Below, piece after piece: positions 26,081 to 36,565 of a stretch of 64,000 nucleotides of DNA; position 1 is the stretch's first letter; each line of letters begins with the position of its first letter. The stretch comes from Ricinus communis (taxonomy: Eukaryota > Streptophyta > Magnoliopsida > Malpighiales > Euphorbiaceae), in NCBI RefSeq assembly GCF_019578655.1, contig NC_063265.1, positions 5,614,501 through 5,678,500 on the forward strand, read 5' to 3'. A model generated the notes under the pieces. It worked only from the letters and a program-made list of their open reading frames with translations, made no database searches and was not told the DNA's origin. Both the position numbers and the translations under genes were made by a program.

Positions 26081-28862
26081 TGTAACACCCAAAATTTTTT
26101 TTTATATATTTAATAAATGAGTTATTTTCTATACCCAATTAGTTTGAAATTTTAAGAAATTATTCAAGTAAATTATTTGAGAAATGATTATATTTTGGTT
26201 ATTCAAAATTTTCCCAAATGCATATTTATATAAGTAAAATTATATATTGAAAAATTTTGGAAGAAATTATAAAGGATGCTTTAATAAAAGAATTTTGGAA
26301 AAATTGGTATTATAATTGATTAGTAGTATTATATTTTGAGTTGGAAATTGATTATTTAATTTAATTGTGTATAGGATTTAATTGGATGATTATTTTGGGA
26401 ATAAGGATTGAAAGTATAATGTTATTTTTATGGGGTTTTAATGGAAATTTGTGAGCTTGGTATTTTTGTAAATAAATATGTCGGTCAGGGGTATTTTTAT
26501 AATTGTGTATTTTCAATAATTCGGATTTGGCTCAAATTAAACAGTTAGGGGCTTAATTGAAAGGCTAAAAAGAAGTTTGGGGGTCAAATTGGAATTCTGC
26601 AGGGATGGAATTGTAAGTAATTAAGAAAGTTGAGGGACCAAATTGTAATAAGGAAAAGTTCGGGGGCCTAATGTCGATGTTGAAAGAAATGGAATCGGGG
26701 GAGAGAGAAAGGAGATCGGGAGAGAGAGAGGCGATGGCAGAAGAAGGAAGGAAGGCGGCGTCGGCGTGGCTCGGGCGCGGGCGCGTCTGGCCGTGAGGCG
26801 TGAGGCGAGAATCGCGCGTGTGGCGGCTTCAGGCGTTACGAGTTGGGTGGCGATCGACTCCTACCGGCGAGCTTTCTTTTAGCGGCGGCCTGTGGTGGCC
26901 GGGAGACGGAAGATCCGGTGGAGAGAGATAATGGTGGCCGGCGTTTTTGGGCTTTTCCGGCCGAGCTCCGGCCGGAGGATGGATGATCGGAGGACATATC
27001 CCGACTCTCCTCATCTCAAGCTTCGCGATGGCACTAGTTTCGTGGCGATCGGACTTCGTTTGCAAATCGACGGCCGTGATCGTTCGCAAATCTCTCCGGA
27101 TGGTCGGGTGTCAGATCGGAAAATGGAAAGCGGGGATCGTCTTCGGTAGCGTCGTTGTGAGTCCGATGGTGTGTTCGGATCGTCGATCGGACTCCGGCCG
27201 AGGCGAGTCTCTCGGTAATTTTCTTTAGCCCGTTATTTTTAGAAATTCTTGGTTTAATTGTGTCTATTGGATTATATTGTGTATTTGATGATATTGTGAG
27301 TCAAAAATAATTGTCTGTCAGTTTGTCTGCCTCGTATTTTGTGCTGTGTGGCGGGGTCGGAAATAGTGAAGTTTGGGGACCCGACTCCCGTTGTTTAAAT
27401 TGTTGGTTATTTGGAGTGTTTTTCCGGCGGTCCCTGGACCCGTTTTACGGGGGTAATGTTCGTGTTGTAGGGGAGGTTCACGGGATTTTCGGTAGAATTC
27501 TCCGAGTCGAGATACTTAGACAGTCCTGAGTCTAGACCTAGGATTAATGATCGATTGTCTCGGTATTGATAAATTGTTTTCCGTGATTAGATGATCATAC
27601 ATTCGGCTCGCTCCTACCGAGGCACCGGAGCGAGCTAGGAGGTCGCCCAATCCCGTGAGTTAAAGTCATTTAATCATTGCACTATTGCTAAGTCCGATTT
27701 AATATGCTATTTTGAAAGTTCATGCATAATATGATTATTAGTATCGCAAGATAAATGATTTCACTTGATTATTAATATTTGAAATAATATAAATATTATT
27801 ATTAGTATGTTATAATAAGATAAGCGTTATTATTTTTCCCTCGCAAATTGCACGTTGTTTTACCTTAAATCTTTAATCTTTATTTCCGATATGTGTTGGT
27901 TGAGTTCATCGGATAATGATATTTATTATATGTGATGATTGCGAATTGGGAAATGTGGCTTGTAGAACATGCTTTGATGGGTTACATCGGAATAGCGTCT
28001 GCCGGTAATGATCATGGATATAAGGTTATTATGGATTTATGCACTTCCGGTCGAGCTTGCTCTGGTGAGTTCGATTGATTCTGGGAGTTAAGGTCCCCGA
28101 TCGAGCAATGCTCTCTGGCGGCTTATTTGGAATTCAAGTGTTCACGGAGGTAAGGACCACGATCGAGCTTGCTCTCTGGGGCGCCAGACTGTTGGATTAA
28201 GTAGAAAGGCTATTAGAATTGGGGTTAGGGTTCTCTTGAGCCACTCGTCCCGTAAAAGTAAAAATATATTTTTATTTATTCATTTATTTATTTATTATGG
28301 TATGATTATAATATGGATTGTATTTACGTGCATGGTTGATATTTTGATTCGAATGATTAATATTTTATGTGAAGGAAATAGTAGGGTATGATTATAGTAT
28401 GGTTTGATATCTTGATTTGAATAATCTATGTTTTCCGAGAAGAAGCAATAGTCCCTAGATTATTTGATTTTAACTCACTCTTGAGACCGGTCTCCATTTA
28501 TATTTTTTCGGATTCGTATTTGTTAGTTCTCCCGCGACTCTTATTCAAGAACTGACTCCTTCATCATCGGGTGATGTATTTGATTTGGTATGTAAATTGG
28601 TAAATCTTAGATTCTCCGCAGTAGTAATAGTAGATGTATCAGTTGTAAATTTTCTGAGCTTCAGGTCTCGCCTAGTTTTTTTCTGGCAGACCGAAGTATT
28701 TATGTAGAATGTAGCTATTAAGATAATTTGTGGTTTTAATAATATTAATTTGAGATGAGATTTGTTTAAATCAGTGAGTGTCGGACTTACTACGGGTTTC
28801 GGTGGCCTTAAGCCTACCCATTCCCTAGTGCCGGTCACGGGCCCACGGGTGGGGTCGTGACA
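26081..28862 (+). repeat. Left LTR of the LARD-type element
   Basis: 2782 bases, nearly identical to the right LTR over most of its length. It contains a GC-rich, GA-repeat-bearing module at about 26690-27215 that contrasts with the AT-rich remainder. Three small hairpins of the form GAGC-tt-GCTC or GAGCA-a-TGCTC occur at 28053-28062, 28103-28113 and 28165-28174. Open frames in the GC-rich module differ between the two LTRs and look incidental. Confidence 0.95.
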
Positions 28863-28895
28863 AAGTTGGTATCAGAGCAAAGTTGGTATCAGAGC
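28862..28895 (+). promoter_or_regulatory. Duplicated primer-binding site
   Basis: A 17-base unit ending TGGTATCAGAGC occurs twice in direct tandem (28862-28878 and 28879-28895). Each copy contains the full 12-base complement to initiator tRNA-Met. The first copy overlaps the last base of the LTR. Confidence 0.9.
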
Positions 28896-30312
28896 TTAGG
28901 TTTAGATTTCCTTCGACCTAAGTTGAGATTTTTCTTGGTACTGCGAAGTTAGGATCAAGTCTGTCTTGTTGTTTTCATTGACTCTTGTGTCTCAGCCTTC
29001 TTGTTTAGAGAGTCTGTCATTCTTTTCTTGTAAGCTTGTCCTTGGTGCTGTGCTGAGAATGTGCCTTGTAGCGATGGGAAGATCCGAAGCGCGATAGACT
29101 CGTGCTGTTTCTTCAAGTGATTAGTGCAGTCCGCCTTTAGGAGCTTTGATTGTGGTTTCGATGGTGGGCACCGCAGTCAGTTTTAGTGTAGAGCGTGGTT
29201 GCAGTCATGTCATGGACTGCCTCGTCATCGCATCAGGCATCGCCTTATTGAGTAGCGCCTTAAGTAGTGCCTGGGAAGTCGAGTAGATGTCAGAGCTCTA
29301 TGGTTAAGTTTTGGTGATTGTAAGAAGCTTAAGAAAGGTGGTAGGAGTATTTTCGGACGCTCGGAAATCCAGAGAAACTTAAGCGAACATTGTTTATTTT
29401 TCTAAGTAGAACAAGTGTTTTAAAATACGATATTGCGCCTAGTCCCGTAAGAATGCATTATGGCATTTCACTGTTAGGCATGCATAAATTCATTTTAGGA
29501 CATGCATCATACATTGTGCATTGCAACCCTTGGTGATAGGGGCATCATCACCCTGGTGCGCGATATTGTAAAATTTTATATAAAGAAATGGCTAAAGGTT
29601 TTATGATTTTATAAAAGTATTTTTTCAAGATAATAAAGCTTTTATTAGTGATGATTATAAAGTAAATAAATAAGTAAATTTTTTCAAAGTAAATAGTGTT
29701 AGCTTGAGAATTCTCTGGATGACGAGTTGAGTTGTTGAGAGAGTGAGTATGTGGAGCTGTAGGCCCCATGTTAGATAATATAGGACGCTTTTGGATTTTA
29801 GTCAAAGAGGAATCTTGTGTCAGGATGGCATGGTTTATATCGGTTGATGCGATCAGATGGATGTTATATCGAGGATGATGTGATGTAGATGTTAAGGATT
29901 TTTCTGTACGTGCAAGGGGCACGTCATCAGGAAGGAAATTTGGTGAGTGAATTTTTGGCAGGATCAGAATTGGCCCTTCTTGTGTGGAAACCCTTGGTTT
30001 TGTCGGCAGGTTGGTGAGGTGGCATGTAAGTTGGTCTTGCCGCCAAGTATTAGTAATGTTCTCTGAGGTTAAATCCAGTTGTTTGTAAGTTTGAAATTTC
30101 GAGGAAGTGTATTTCGATCTTTGCTCGTGTTGGATCCCTCGGTGTCGGGAAGCAAGTGAAGATTTGGCCGGGGTTTTGTCGATGAGTCTTGTGGTTTAGT
30201 TTAGTTTCGCCAAGGAAAAGTTCAGAAATGAGTTGGAGATGAGAGGTTCCTAATTAGTTTGAGTCTTAGAGTGTAGCCCTTTTCTTTTAAAATTCGAGGT
30301 CGAATTTTTTTT
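28896..30312 (+). other. Internal region of LARD-type element, noncoding
   Basis: About 1.4 kb without a frame resembling gag, protease, reverse transcriptase, RNase H or integrase on either strand. The longest frame (29548-29922, minus, 124 codons) resembles nothing known. The region presumably keeps packaging and replication signals only. Confidence 0.8.
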
Positions 30313-30325
30313 AAGGGGGGGAGAA
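30313..30325 (+). promoter_or_regulatory. Polypurine tract
   Basis: aagggggggagaa lies directly before the TG of the right LTR and after a T-run. This is the plus-strand priming site of reverse transcription. Confidence 0.9.
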
Positions 30326-33086
30326 TGTAACACCCGGAATTTTTTTTTATATATTTAATAAATGAGTTATTTTCTATACCCAATTAGTTTGAAATTTTAA
30401 GAAATTATTCAAGTAAATTATTTGAGAAATGATTATATTTTGGTTATTCAAAATTTTCCCAAATGCATATTTATGTAAGTAAAATTATATATTGAAAAAT
30501 TTTGGAAGAAATTATAAAGGATGCTTTAATAAAAGAATTTTGGAAAATTGGTATTATAATTGATTAGTAGTATTAAATTTTGAGTTGGAAATTGATTATT
30601 TAATTTAATTGTGTATAGGATTTAATTGGATGATTATTTTGGGAATAAGGATTGAAAGTATAATGTTATTTTTATGGGGTTTTAATGGAAATTTGTGAGC
30701 TTGGTATTTTTGTAAATAAATATGTCGGTCAGGGGTATTTTTGTAATTGTGTATTTTCAATAATTCGGATTTGGCCCAAATTAAACAGTTAGGGGCTTAA
30801 TTGAAAGGCTAAAAAGAAGTTTGGGGGTCAAATTGGAATTCTGCAGGATGGAATTGTAAGTAATTAAGAAAGTTGAGGGACCAAATTGTAATAAGGAAAA
30901 GTTCGGGGGCCTAATGTCGATGTTGAAAGAAATGGAATCGGGGAGAGAGAAAGGAGATCGGGAGAGAGAGAGAGGGCGATGGCCGAAGAAGAAGGGAAGG
31001 AAGGCGGCGGGCGTCGGTGAAACTCCGGGCGAGAATCGCGCTGTGGCGGCTTCCGAGCGTGTTCGGCGTTGTTGGCCGGTAGAGTTGGGTGGCGATCGGC
31101 TCCTCCGGAGAGCTTTCGGCAGCTGTGGTGGCCGGAGACGGAAGATCCGGTGGAGAGAGATAATGGTGGCAGCCGGCGTTTTTGGGCTTTTCCGGCGAGC
31201 TCCGGCGGAGGATGGATGATCGGAGGACATATCCCGACTCTCCTCATCTCAAGCTTCGCGATGGCACTAGTTTCGTGGCGATCGGGCTTCGTTTGCAAAT
31301 CGACGGCCGTGATCGTTCGCAAATCTCTCCGGATGGTCGGGTGTCAGATCAGAAAATGGAAAGCAGGGATCGTCTTCAGCGCGTCGTTGTGAGTCCGATG
31401 GTGTGTTCGGATCGTCGATCGGACTCCGGCGGCTGGAGGCGAGTCGACCGAGCGTCTCGGTAATTTTCTTTAGCCCGTTATTTTTAGAAATTCTTGGTTT
31501 AATTGTGTCTATTGGATTATATTGTGTATTTGATGATATTGTGAGTTAAAAATAATTGTCTGTCAGTTTGTCTGCCTCGTATTTTGTGCTGTGTGGCGGG
31601 GTCGGGAAATAGTGAAGTTTGGGGACCCGACTCCCGTTGTTTAAATTGTTGGTTATTTGGAGTGTTTTTCTGGCAGGTCCTGGACCCGTTTTTACGGGGG
31701 GTAATGTTCGTGTTGTAGGGGAGGTTCTGCCGGATTTTCGGTAGAATTCTCCCGAGTCGAGATACTTAGACAGTCAGTCCTAGGAGTCTAGACCTAGGAT
31801 TAATGATCGATTGTCTCAGCGTATTGATAAATTGTTTTCCGTGATTAGATGATCTGTCTGTTCGGCTCGCTCCTACCGAGGCACCGGAGCAGAGCTAGGA
31901 GGTCGCCCAATCCTGTGAGTTAAAGTCATTTAATCATTGCACTATTGCTAAGTCTGATTTAATATGCTATTTTGAAAGTTCATGCATAATATGATTATTA
32001 GTATCGCAAGATAAATGATTTCACTTGATTATTAATATTTGAAATAATATAAATATTATTATTAGTATGTTATAATAAGATAAGCGTTATTATTTTTCCC
32101 CTCACAAATTGCACGTTGTTTTACCTTAAATCTTTAATCTTTATTTCGATATGTGTTGGTTGAGTTCATCGGATAATGATATTTATTATATGTGATGATT
32201 GCGAATTGGGAAATGTGGCTTGTAGAACATGCCTTTGATGGGTTACATCGGGACGCGCGGTAATGATCATGGATATAAGGTTATTATGGATTTATGCATA
32301 CTGATCGAGCTTGCTCTGCGGGCTGAGTTCGATTGATTCTGGGAGTTAAGGTCCCCGATCGAGCAATGCTCTCTGGTATGGCTTATTTGGAATTCAAGTG
32401 TTGAGGTAAGGACCTGATCGAGCTTGCTCTCCGGGCTGACTGTTGGATTAAGAGAGCCGAAAGGCTATTAGAATTGGGGTTAGGGTTCTCTTGAGCCACT
32501 CGTCCCGTAAAAGTAAAAATATATTTTTATTTATTCATTTATTTATTTATTATGGTATGATTATAATATGGATTGTATTTACGTGCATGGTTGATATTTT
32601 GATTCGAATGATTAATATTTTATGTGAAGGAAATAGTAGGGTATGATTATAGTATGGTTTGATATCTGATTTGAATAATCTATGTTTTCCGAGAAGAAGC
32701 AATAGTCCCTAGATTATTTGATTTTAACTCACTCTTGAGGCCGAGTCTCCATTTATATTTTTTCGGATTCGTGACTCGTTAGTTCTCCATGACTCTTATT
32801 CAAGTATCCGACTCCTTCATCATCGGGTGATGTATTTGATTTGGTATGTAAATTGGTAAATCTTAGATTCTCTGCAGTAGTAATAGTAAATGTATCAGTT
32901 GTAAATTTTCTGAGCTTCAGGTCTCGCCTAGTTTTTCTGGCAGACCGAAGTATTTATGTAGAATGTAGCTATTAAGATAATTTGTGGTTTTAATAATATT
33001 AATTTGAGATGAGATTTGTTTAAATCAGTGAGTGTCGGACTTACTACGGGTTTCGGTGGCCTTAAGCCTACCGTGGGCCCGTGACA
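30326..33086 (+). repeat. Right LTR of the LARD-type element
   Basis: 2761 bases. Same order of blocks as the left LTR. Differences are concentrated in the GC-rich module (about 30930-31460) and around the small hairpins, while long AT-rich stretches are identical. The end lacks about 20 bases present in the left copy just before GTGACA. Confidence 0.95.
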
Positions 33087-33985
33087 AAACCTCTTCCTTT
33101 AGTGTATCAATTCTTCATTCCCTTTAACCTTTAAGTTTTAATAGAAACTCAACAATCAGCTCCTTGCATTTTTTAAAATCTAAGCTCACAAACAACCCTT
33201 TTTGGCATAATTAAATAAAAGAATTCAACTTATAACACTATATAAAAAAAAGAATTAAATGTAGTAAGTTAAGAAATAAATTTATAAAAGTTTGGGCACT
33301 AATAACTTCACCCGCATATTGCTTGTATCTTTACGAGGAATATTTATATTTATGCTAACCTCTTAAAGGCGTTATAAGGATCCCATAACTTATTAAATGC
33401 AAACCTCGATGATTTGCAAAAAGCAACTTTTTACTTTAAAAATATCTTTGTGCTTTCTGAATAAAGTCGTTGGATCTCCAACGACTTTAGACACTTGGCT
33501 TTGTAACAATGATTGTTTTTGTAATGGTCATTGAATTAGCATTAATTGCAAAAGGCGTACTTGCACCTTGGAAGCCCCCTCGTGGATGTTCTATCTGTGC
33601 TCAGAAGCGCCCTCGCGCTTCGGCTCGTGAAACCTTCTATCATTACATTCATTTTATCTTGAATTGAGCCACCCTCGCACTCCCAGAGCGCCCTTATGCT
33701 TTTCAAAGAAAAGGTTCTTTGACTGCATATGCCTTCAAGTGATTAAAGACCTATTAAGTTGTCTTTCCACATAGATGGTCAACTTTGACCACTTGAAAAG
33801 CACCCTCGTACTTTTTAAATATTTTTAAAATACTCTTAGAAAATTTAAGACATTTTTGTCCAATTTTTATCCTCTTTTGGTGTTATCTTATAAACTTATA
33901 TTTTATACTAATACTATTATAAATTAAGTTATATATAATATAAAAAAAAGTATCATATAATAGCATAAGTAAATTATTAGTATAA

Positions 33986-34350
33986 CTAATATTATTATTA
34001 AAATTAGAAATTATTATATAATTGGAAACTAACTTATTTAGTTAATATAAAATTAAAAATATAATTAAAAATACAATTGTTTAAATAGAATAATTTTTTA
34101 ATTAAAAATAATTCTATTAATTAATAAACTATGGTTGATATAACATTTGTATTAAGCAAAACCTATAATGGAGTTTTTATATTTTTCTTCAAAATTTTTA
34201 AATGGGTTTAAAGTAGTAGATTCTTACCCAGTGTCTAGAGTCGTAGAATTTCTGAAAAGGCAAAAAAGGAGCTGGTATTGGCACATTCTTCGTAAAGTTG
34301 AGGATTCCTTGAAACTGACAATCCCAATCATAGGAATTTGTGAAATTTAT
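33986..34350. other. AT-rich intergenic DNA
   Basis: AT-rich sequence after tandem unit B. A 66-codon + frame at 34168-34368 has no recognisable similarity and is not called. Confidence 0.4.
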
Positions 34351-36261
34351 AAGAGTGTATTTAAATAAAATCTTTAAATATTTTGATAAATTTTAAAAGT
34401 ATTGGGTATACAATTCTAATTTTTATAATTCTTTTTTTATCGTTGAGTGAACTCTGATAATAAAAATAAAAAGAAAAAATTGAGTCAACATCTTTACCGT
34501 TAAAATGTTATCGTTTAAGCCATAAAATTAATAAGAATCCAAAGTTAAAAAAAATATATATATAATTTATGTACTTAAATAATAATATTTAGTAATGGAA
34601 CGAATTAAAACTTCTAATATTGACTCGATTCTTTTTTGTTGTTGCCGGAGTTTACGCTAAGCTAGTAGATTTGATAGATAATTTTATTAAATGCTAAAAT
34701 TAAAATCAATGTTAAAGTATGGTGTTGAAAATGAAAATTTTAGAAATTACGTGCTAAATTTGATAACAAGTGCAAAATTCTGAATTTTTTTAACAATTAA
34801 TTTTTTTATTTAATATTCTTAAAGTTTTTATTGCTGTTATAGTATAGTGCCTATTAAATACTTTTAAAATATTTAAATGCCATTATTTTTTTAATAGCAT
34901 CTGAACTTTTTCTTATTAGTTTATTTTTTCAATTGTGTTTCTTTTATGTTATTTATATTTATTTATTATATATTGCATGTATAATAAAGTAATATTATAA
35001 TGAGAGGTACAAGTCAAAGAAATGATAAAGTTAAAAGGAAGAGTCGGTGAGAAATATAAAACTTGGACAACCAAGAAAACTAACGAGTTATTGAAACTCA
35101 TGGTTGATGTTGCAAATCGGGGTTGGCAGCAATAGCAATAGCTTAATAGGTAAATGAACTGTTGAGAAAATGATACTTTCTATTTTGAATGAAAAATTTG
35201 GATGTAATAAGAATTATTTTCGATATTTAAGCCGTTTGAAATGGTTAATACAAAAATATAACAATTATTGCAATCTGGATGAATTATGGGAGGACTACTT
35301 TAAGATAATTCTTTTATTCAAAAATATTTACATCATTCATTTTTATTTATTTGGTTGATGTTTGCTTTTATTTAATTTGAAAGAATCTATGTCTTTTTTT
35401 TTTTGTCTATAAACTCATATACTAATTTTTTTTATTGCAGACTATGAAGATTTGAAAATCGCAATGAGAAATGAAACTGCAATTGGATTAGGGGAAGATA
35501 CTGATACAAGAACACTTGGGGAAGAAAAAAATAAAAATTATACTTTAGATGAGTTGATTTATGATGCTAATATTGGAACATTCATACAAAATAATGTGTA
35601 ACTCCTTGTATCAGTCTCTACCTTATGGATACTTCACTTCACCGCTACCCTTTGATACCATTAACTTAGATGTCCCTCTAGGACGCAAAAGACATAAAAG
35701 AAGTGAGTCTGAAGGAAAAACTACATGTTTTGAGTCTAACAATAATCAAACAAATCTTTTAAACAAACTCACTCATTCCATTGACAAGTTGGCTGAAGCT
35801 ATTAAATCATGTGATAGCAGTGAACACAGTCTTTGGGATCTTATCAAAGAAATATCAAATTTGGATAAGCGTGCATGTTTCAAGATACTTAAATTGCTCA
35901 ATACTAGAACAAAAAAGATTGAGTTCTTGAAAATGACTCCTGAAGAGCGCTATGAATGGATAACTTATGAGTTGGAGTAGTGAAAGATGAAATTATTTAA
36001 TTATGAATTTTATTATTATTATTATTATTTTAGTCTTATAATAAAAATTTATTTATTATATCAGAATATATATATTGAAATTAATAAAAAATTTCAATGT
36101 CTATGAAAGTCATAAATGTATATAAAAGTTTTTTAAAATCAATTCTATAAAAGTTATTAACAAATTCATAAATTCTATTATAAAAACTATTTAACAATTT
36201 ATAAATTCAATAAAAGTCATTAAAAATCTATTGATATCTTTATAAATTTTAATTAAGTACA
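34351..36261. mobile_element. Probable PIF/Harbinger-type element carrying a Myb-like gene relic
   Basis: The left edge reads GAGTGTATTTAAATAAAATCT. The right edge, in reverse complement, reads GGGGTGTACTTAATTAAAAT and then stays similar (temporal order 'tttaaat/ataaaga ... gat ... attttaa'). This is an imperfect terminal inverted repeat of the kind seen in PIF/Harbinger elements. Between the ends lies a decayed Myb/SANT-like gene, the second protein of such elements. The nuclease-type transposase gene is absent. A three-base TTA/TAA target duplication is suggested but not exact at the borders I chose. Confidence 0.55.
35000..35980 (+). pseudogene. Myb/SANT-like DNA-binding protein pseudogene (Harbinger-associated type)
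   Basis: Reading from the ATG at 35022, the frame gives YKTWTTKKTNELLKLMVDVANRGWQQ and then stops. The next block, after a stop, is TVEKMILSILNEKFGCNKNYF, then YLSRLKWLIQKYNNYC and LDELWEDYF, with residues missing in between. A likely intron follows (acceptor ttgcag ending about 35441). The next exon is DYEDLKIAMRNETAIGLGED..DTRTLGEE, then a frameshift near 35597, and the C-terminal block KRHKRSESEGK to EERYEWITYELE with stop at 35978-35980. The block order matches plant Myb/SANT-like proteins (Myb_DNA-bind_3 family, L10-interacting-MYB-like), which derive from or accompany Harbinger transposons. Several stops and shifts show that it is dead. Confidence 0.85.
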
Positions 36262-36545
36262 CCCCTTTAAAGTGAATGAAGCAAACATTGGACTTGCAAC
36301 TCGAAGGCTTCGGGAAGAGGGGACAAGCCCATATATCGGCCCATGAGGAAACAAACATTGATAAAGAAATTAGGAGAAGCTCTGAGAAAGCAAAACAGTG
36401 AAGTGAAAGAAAGAGAGAGAGAGGTGTCACTGAAGCTGCAGAAGAGACTAACGGCAAGTGTTTTACAGTGCCGGAAAGGGAAGGTCTGGCTTGATCCTAA
36501 TGAGGTCAATGTAGTATCCATGGCCAATTCTAGTATGATTTTTTG

Positions 36546-36565
36546 CTCTCTCTCTCTCTCTCTCT
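36546..36565. repeat. (CT)n microsatellite in intron 1 of the eL19 pseudogene
   Basis: About 20 bases of CT dinucleotide repeat just inside the first intron. Confidence 0.85.

Larger units (their letters stand above)
26081..33086 (+). mobile_element. Large coding-free LTR retrotransposon (LARD-type, Ty3/Gypsy Tekay-like)
   Basis: Complete and structurally intact: 2.78-kb left LTR (26081-28862), 1.46-kb internal region (28863-30325), and 2.76-kb right LTR (30326-33086). The exact 5-bp target duplication AAACC lies at 26076-26080 and 33087-33091. LTRs begin TGTAACACCC and end GTGACA. A tRNA-Met-type primer-binding site follows the left LTR and a polypurine tract precedes the right one. The internal region has no gag or pol frame, so the element is non-autonomous and would need proteins from a relative. 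The 3' internal end (ttcgaggtcgaatttttttt, then aagggggggagaa) is typical of Tekay/Del chromoviruses, which I infer as the helper lineage. Confidence 0.95.
25790..33892. mobile_element. Older LTR-like insertion (two halves around the LARD)
   Basis: The halves are about 25790-26080 and 33087-33892, roughly 1.1 kb in total. They contain 'agtggttcggg', 'aggctaacactaa' and, in the right half, several copies of a phrase like 'gcgccctcgcgctt' (33605, 33668, 33686, 33797). No coding sequence is present. The pattern resembles the block at 3.33-4.31 kb. Class and exact ends are not established; I infer a solo LTR or truncated LTR element. Confidence 0.5.
25122..33985. repeat. Tandem unit B (0.75 kb, split by nested LTR-type insertions)
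   Basis: The second copy of the AT-rich unit is 25122 to about 25790, resuming at about 33893-33985. The corresponding position of the hAT insertion in unit A is uninterrupted here ('gtatgagatattacaaag' near 25567), so this copy shows the empty site. Its own break holds an older LTR-like sequence, which is itself split by the large LTR element at 26081-33086. Confidence 0.8.

Noticed and set aside
26829..27529. Several open frames in the GC-rich part of the left LTR (and 30781-31463 in the right LTR)
   Set aside because: The frames are not conserved between the two LTRs, overlap on both strands, and are explained by GC-rich composition with few stop codons.
29548..29922. 124-codon minus-strand frame inside the LTR element
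   Set aside because: No gag- or pol-like motifs, and low-complexity Ile/Lys-rich tail. I treat it as chance.
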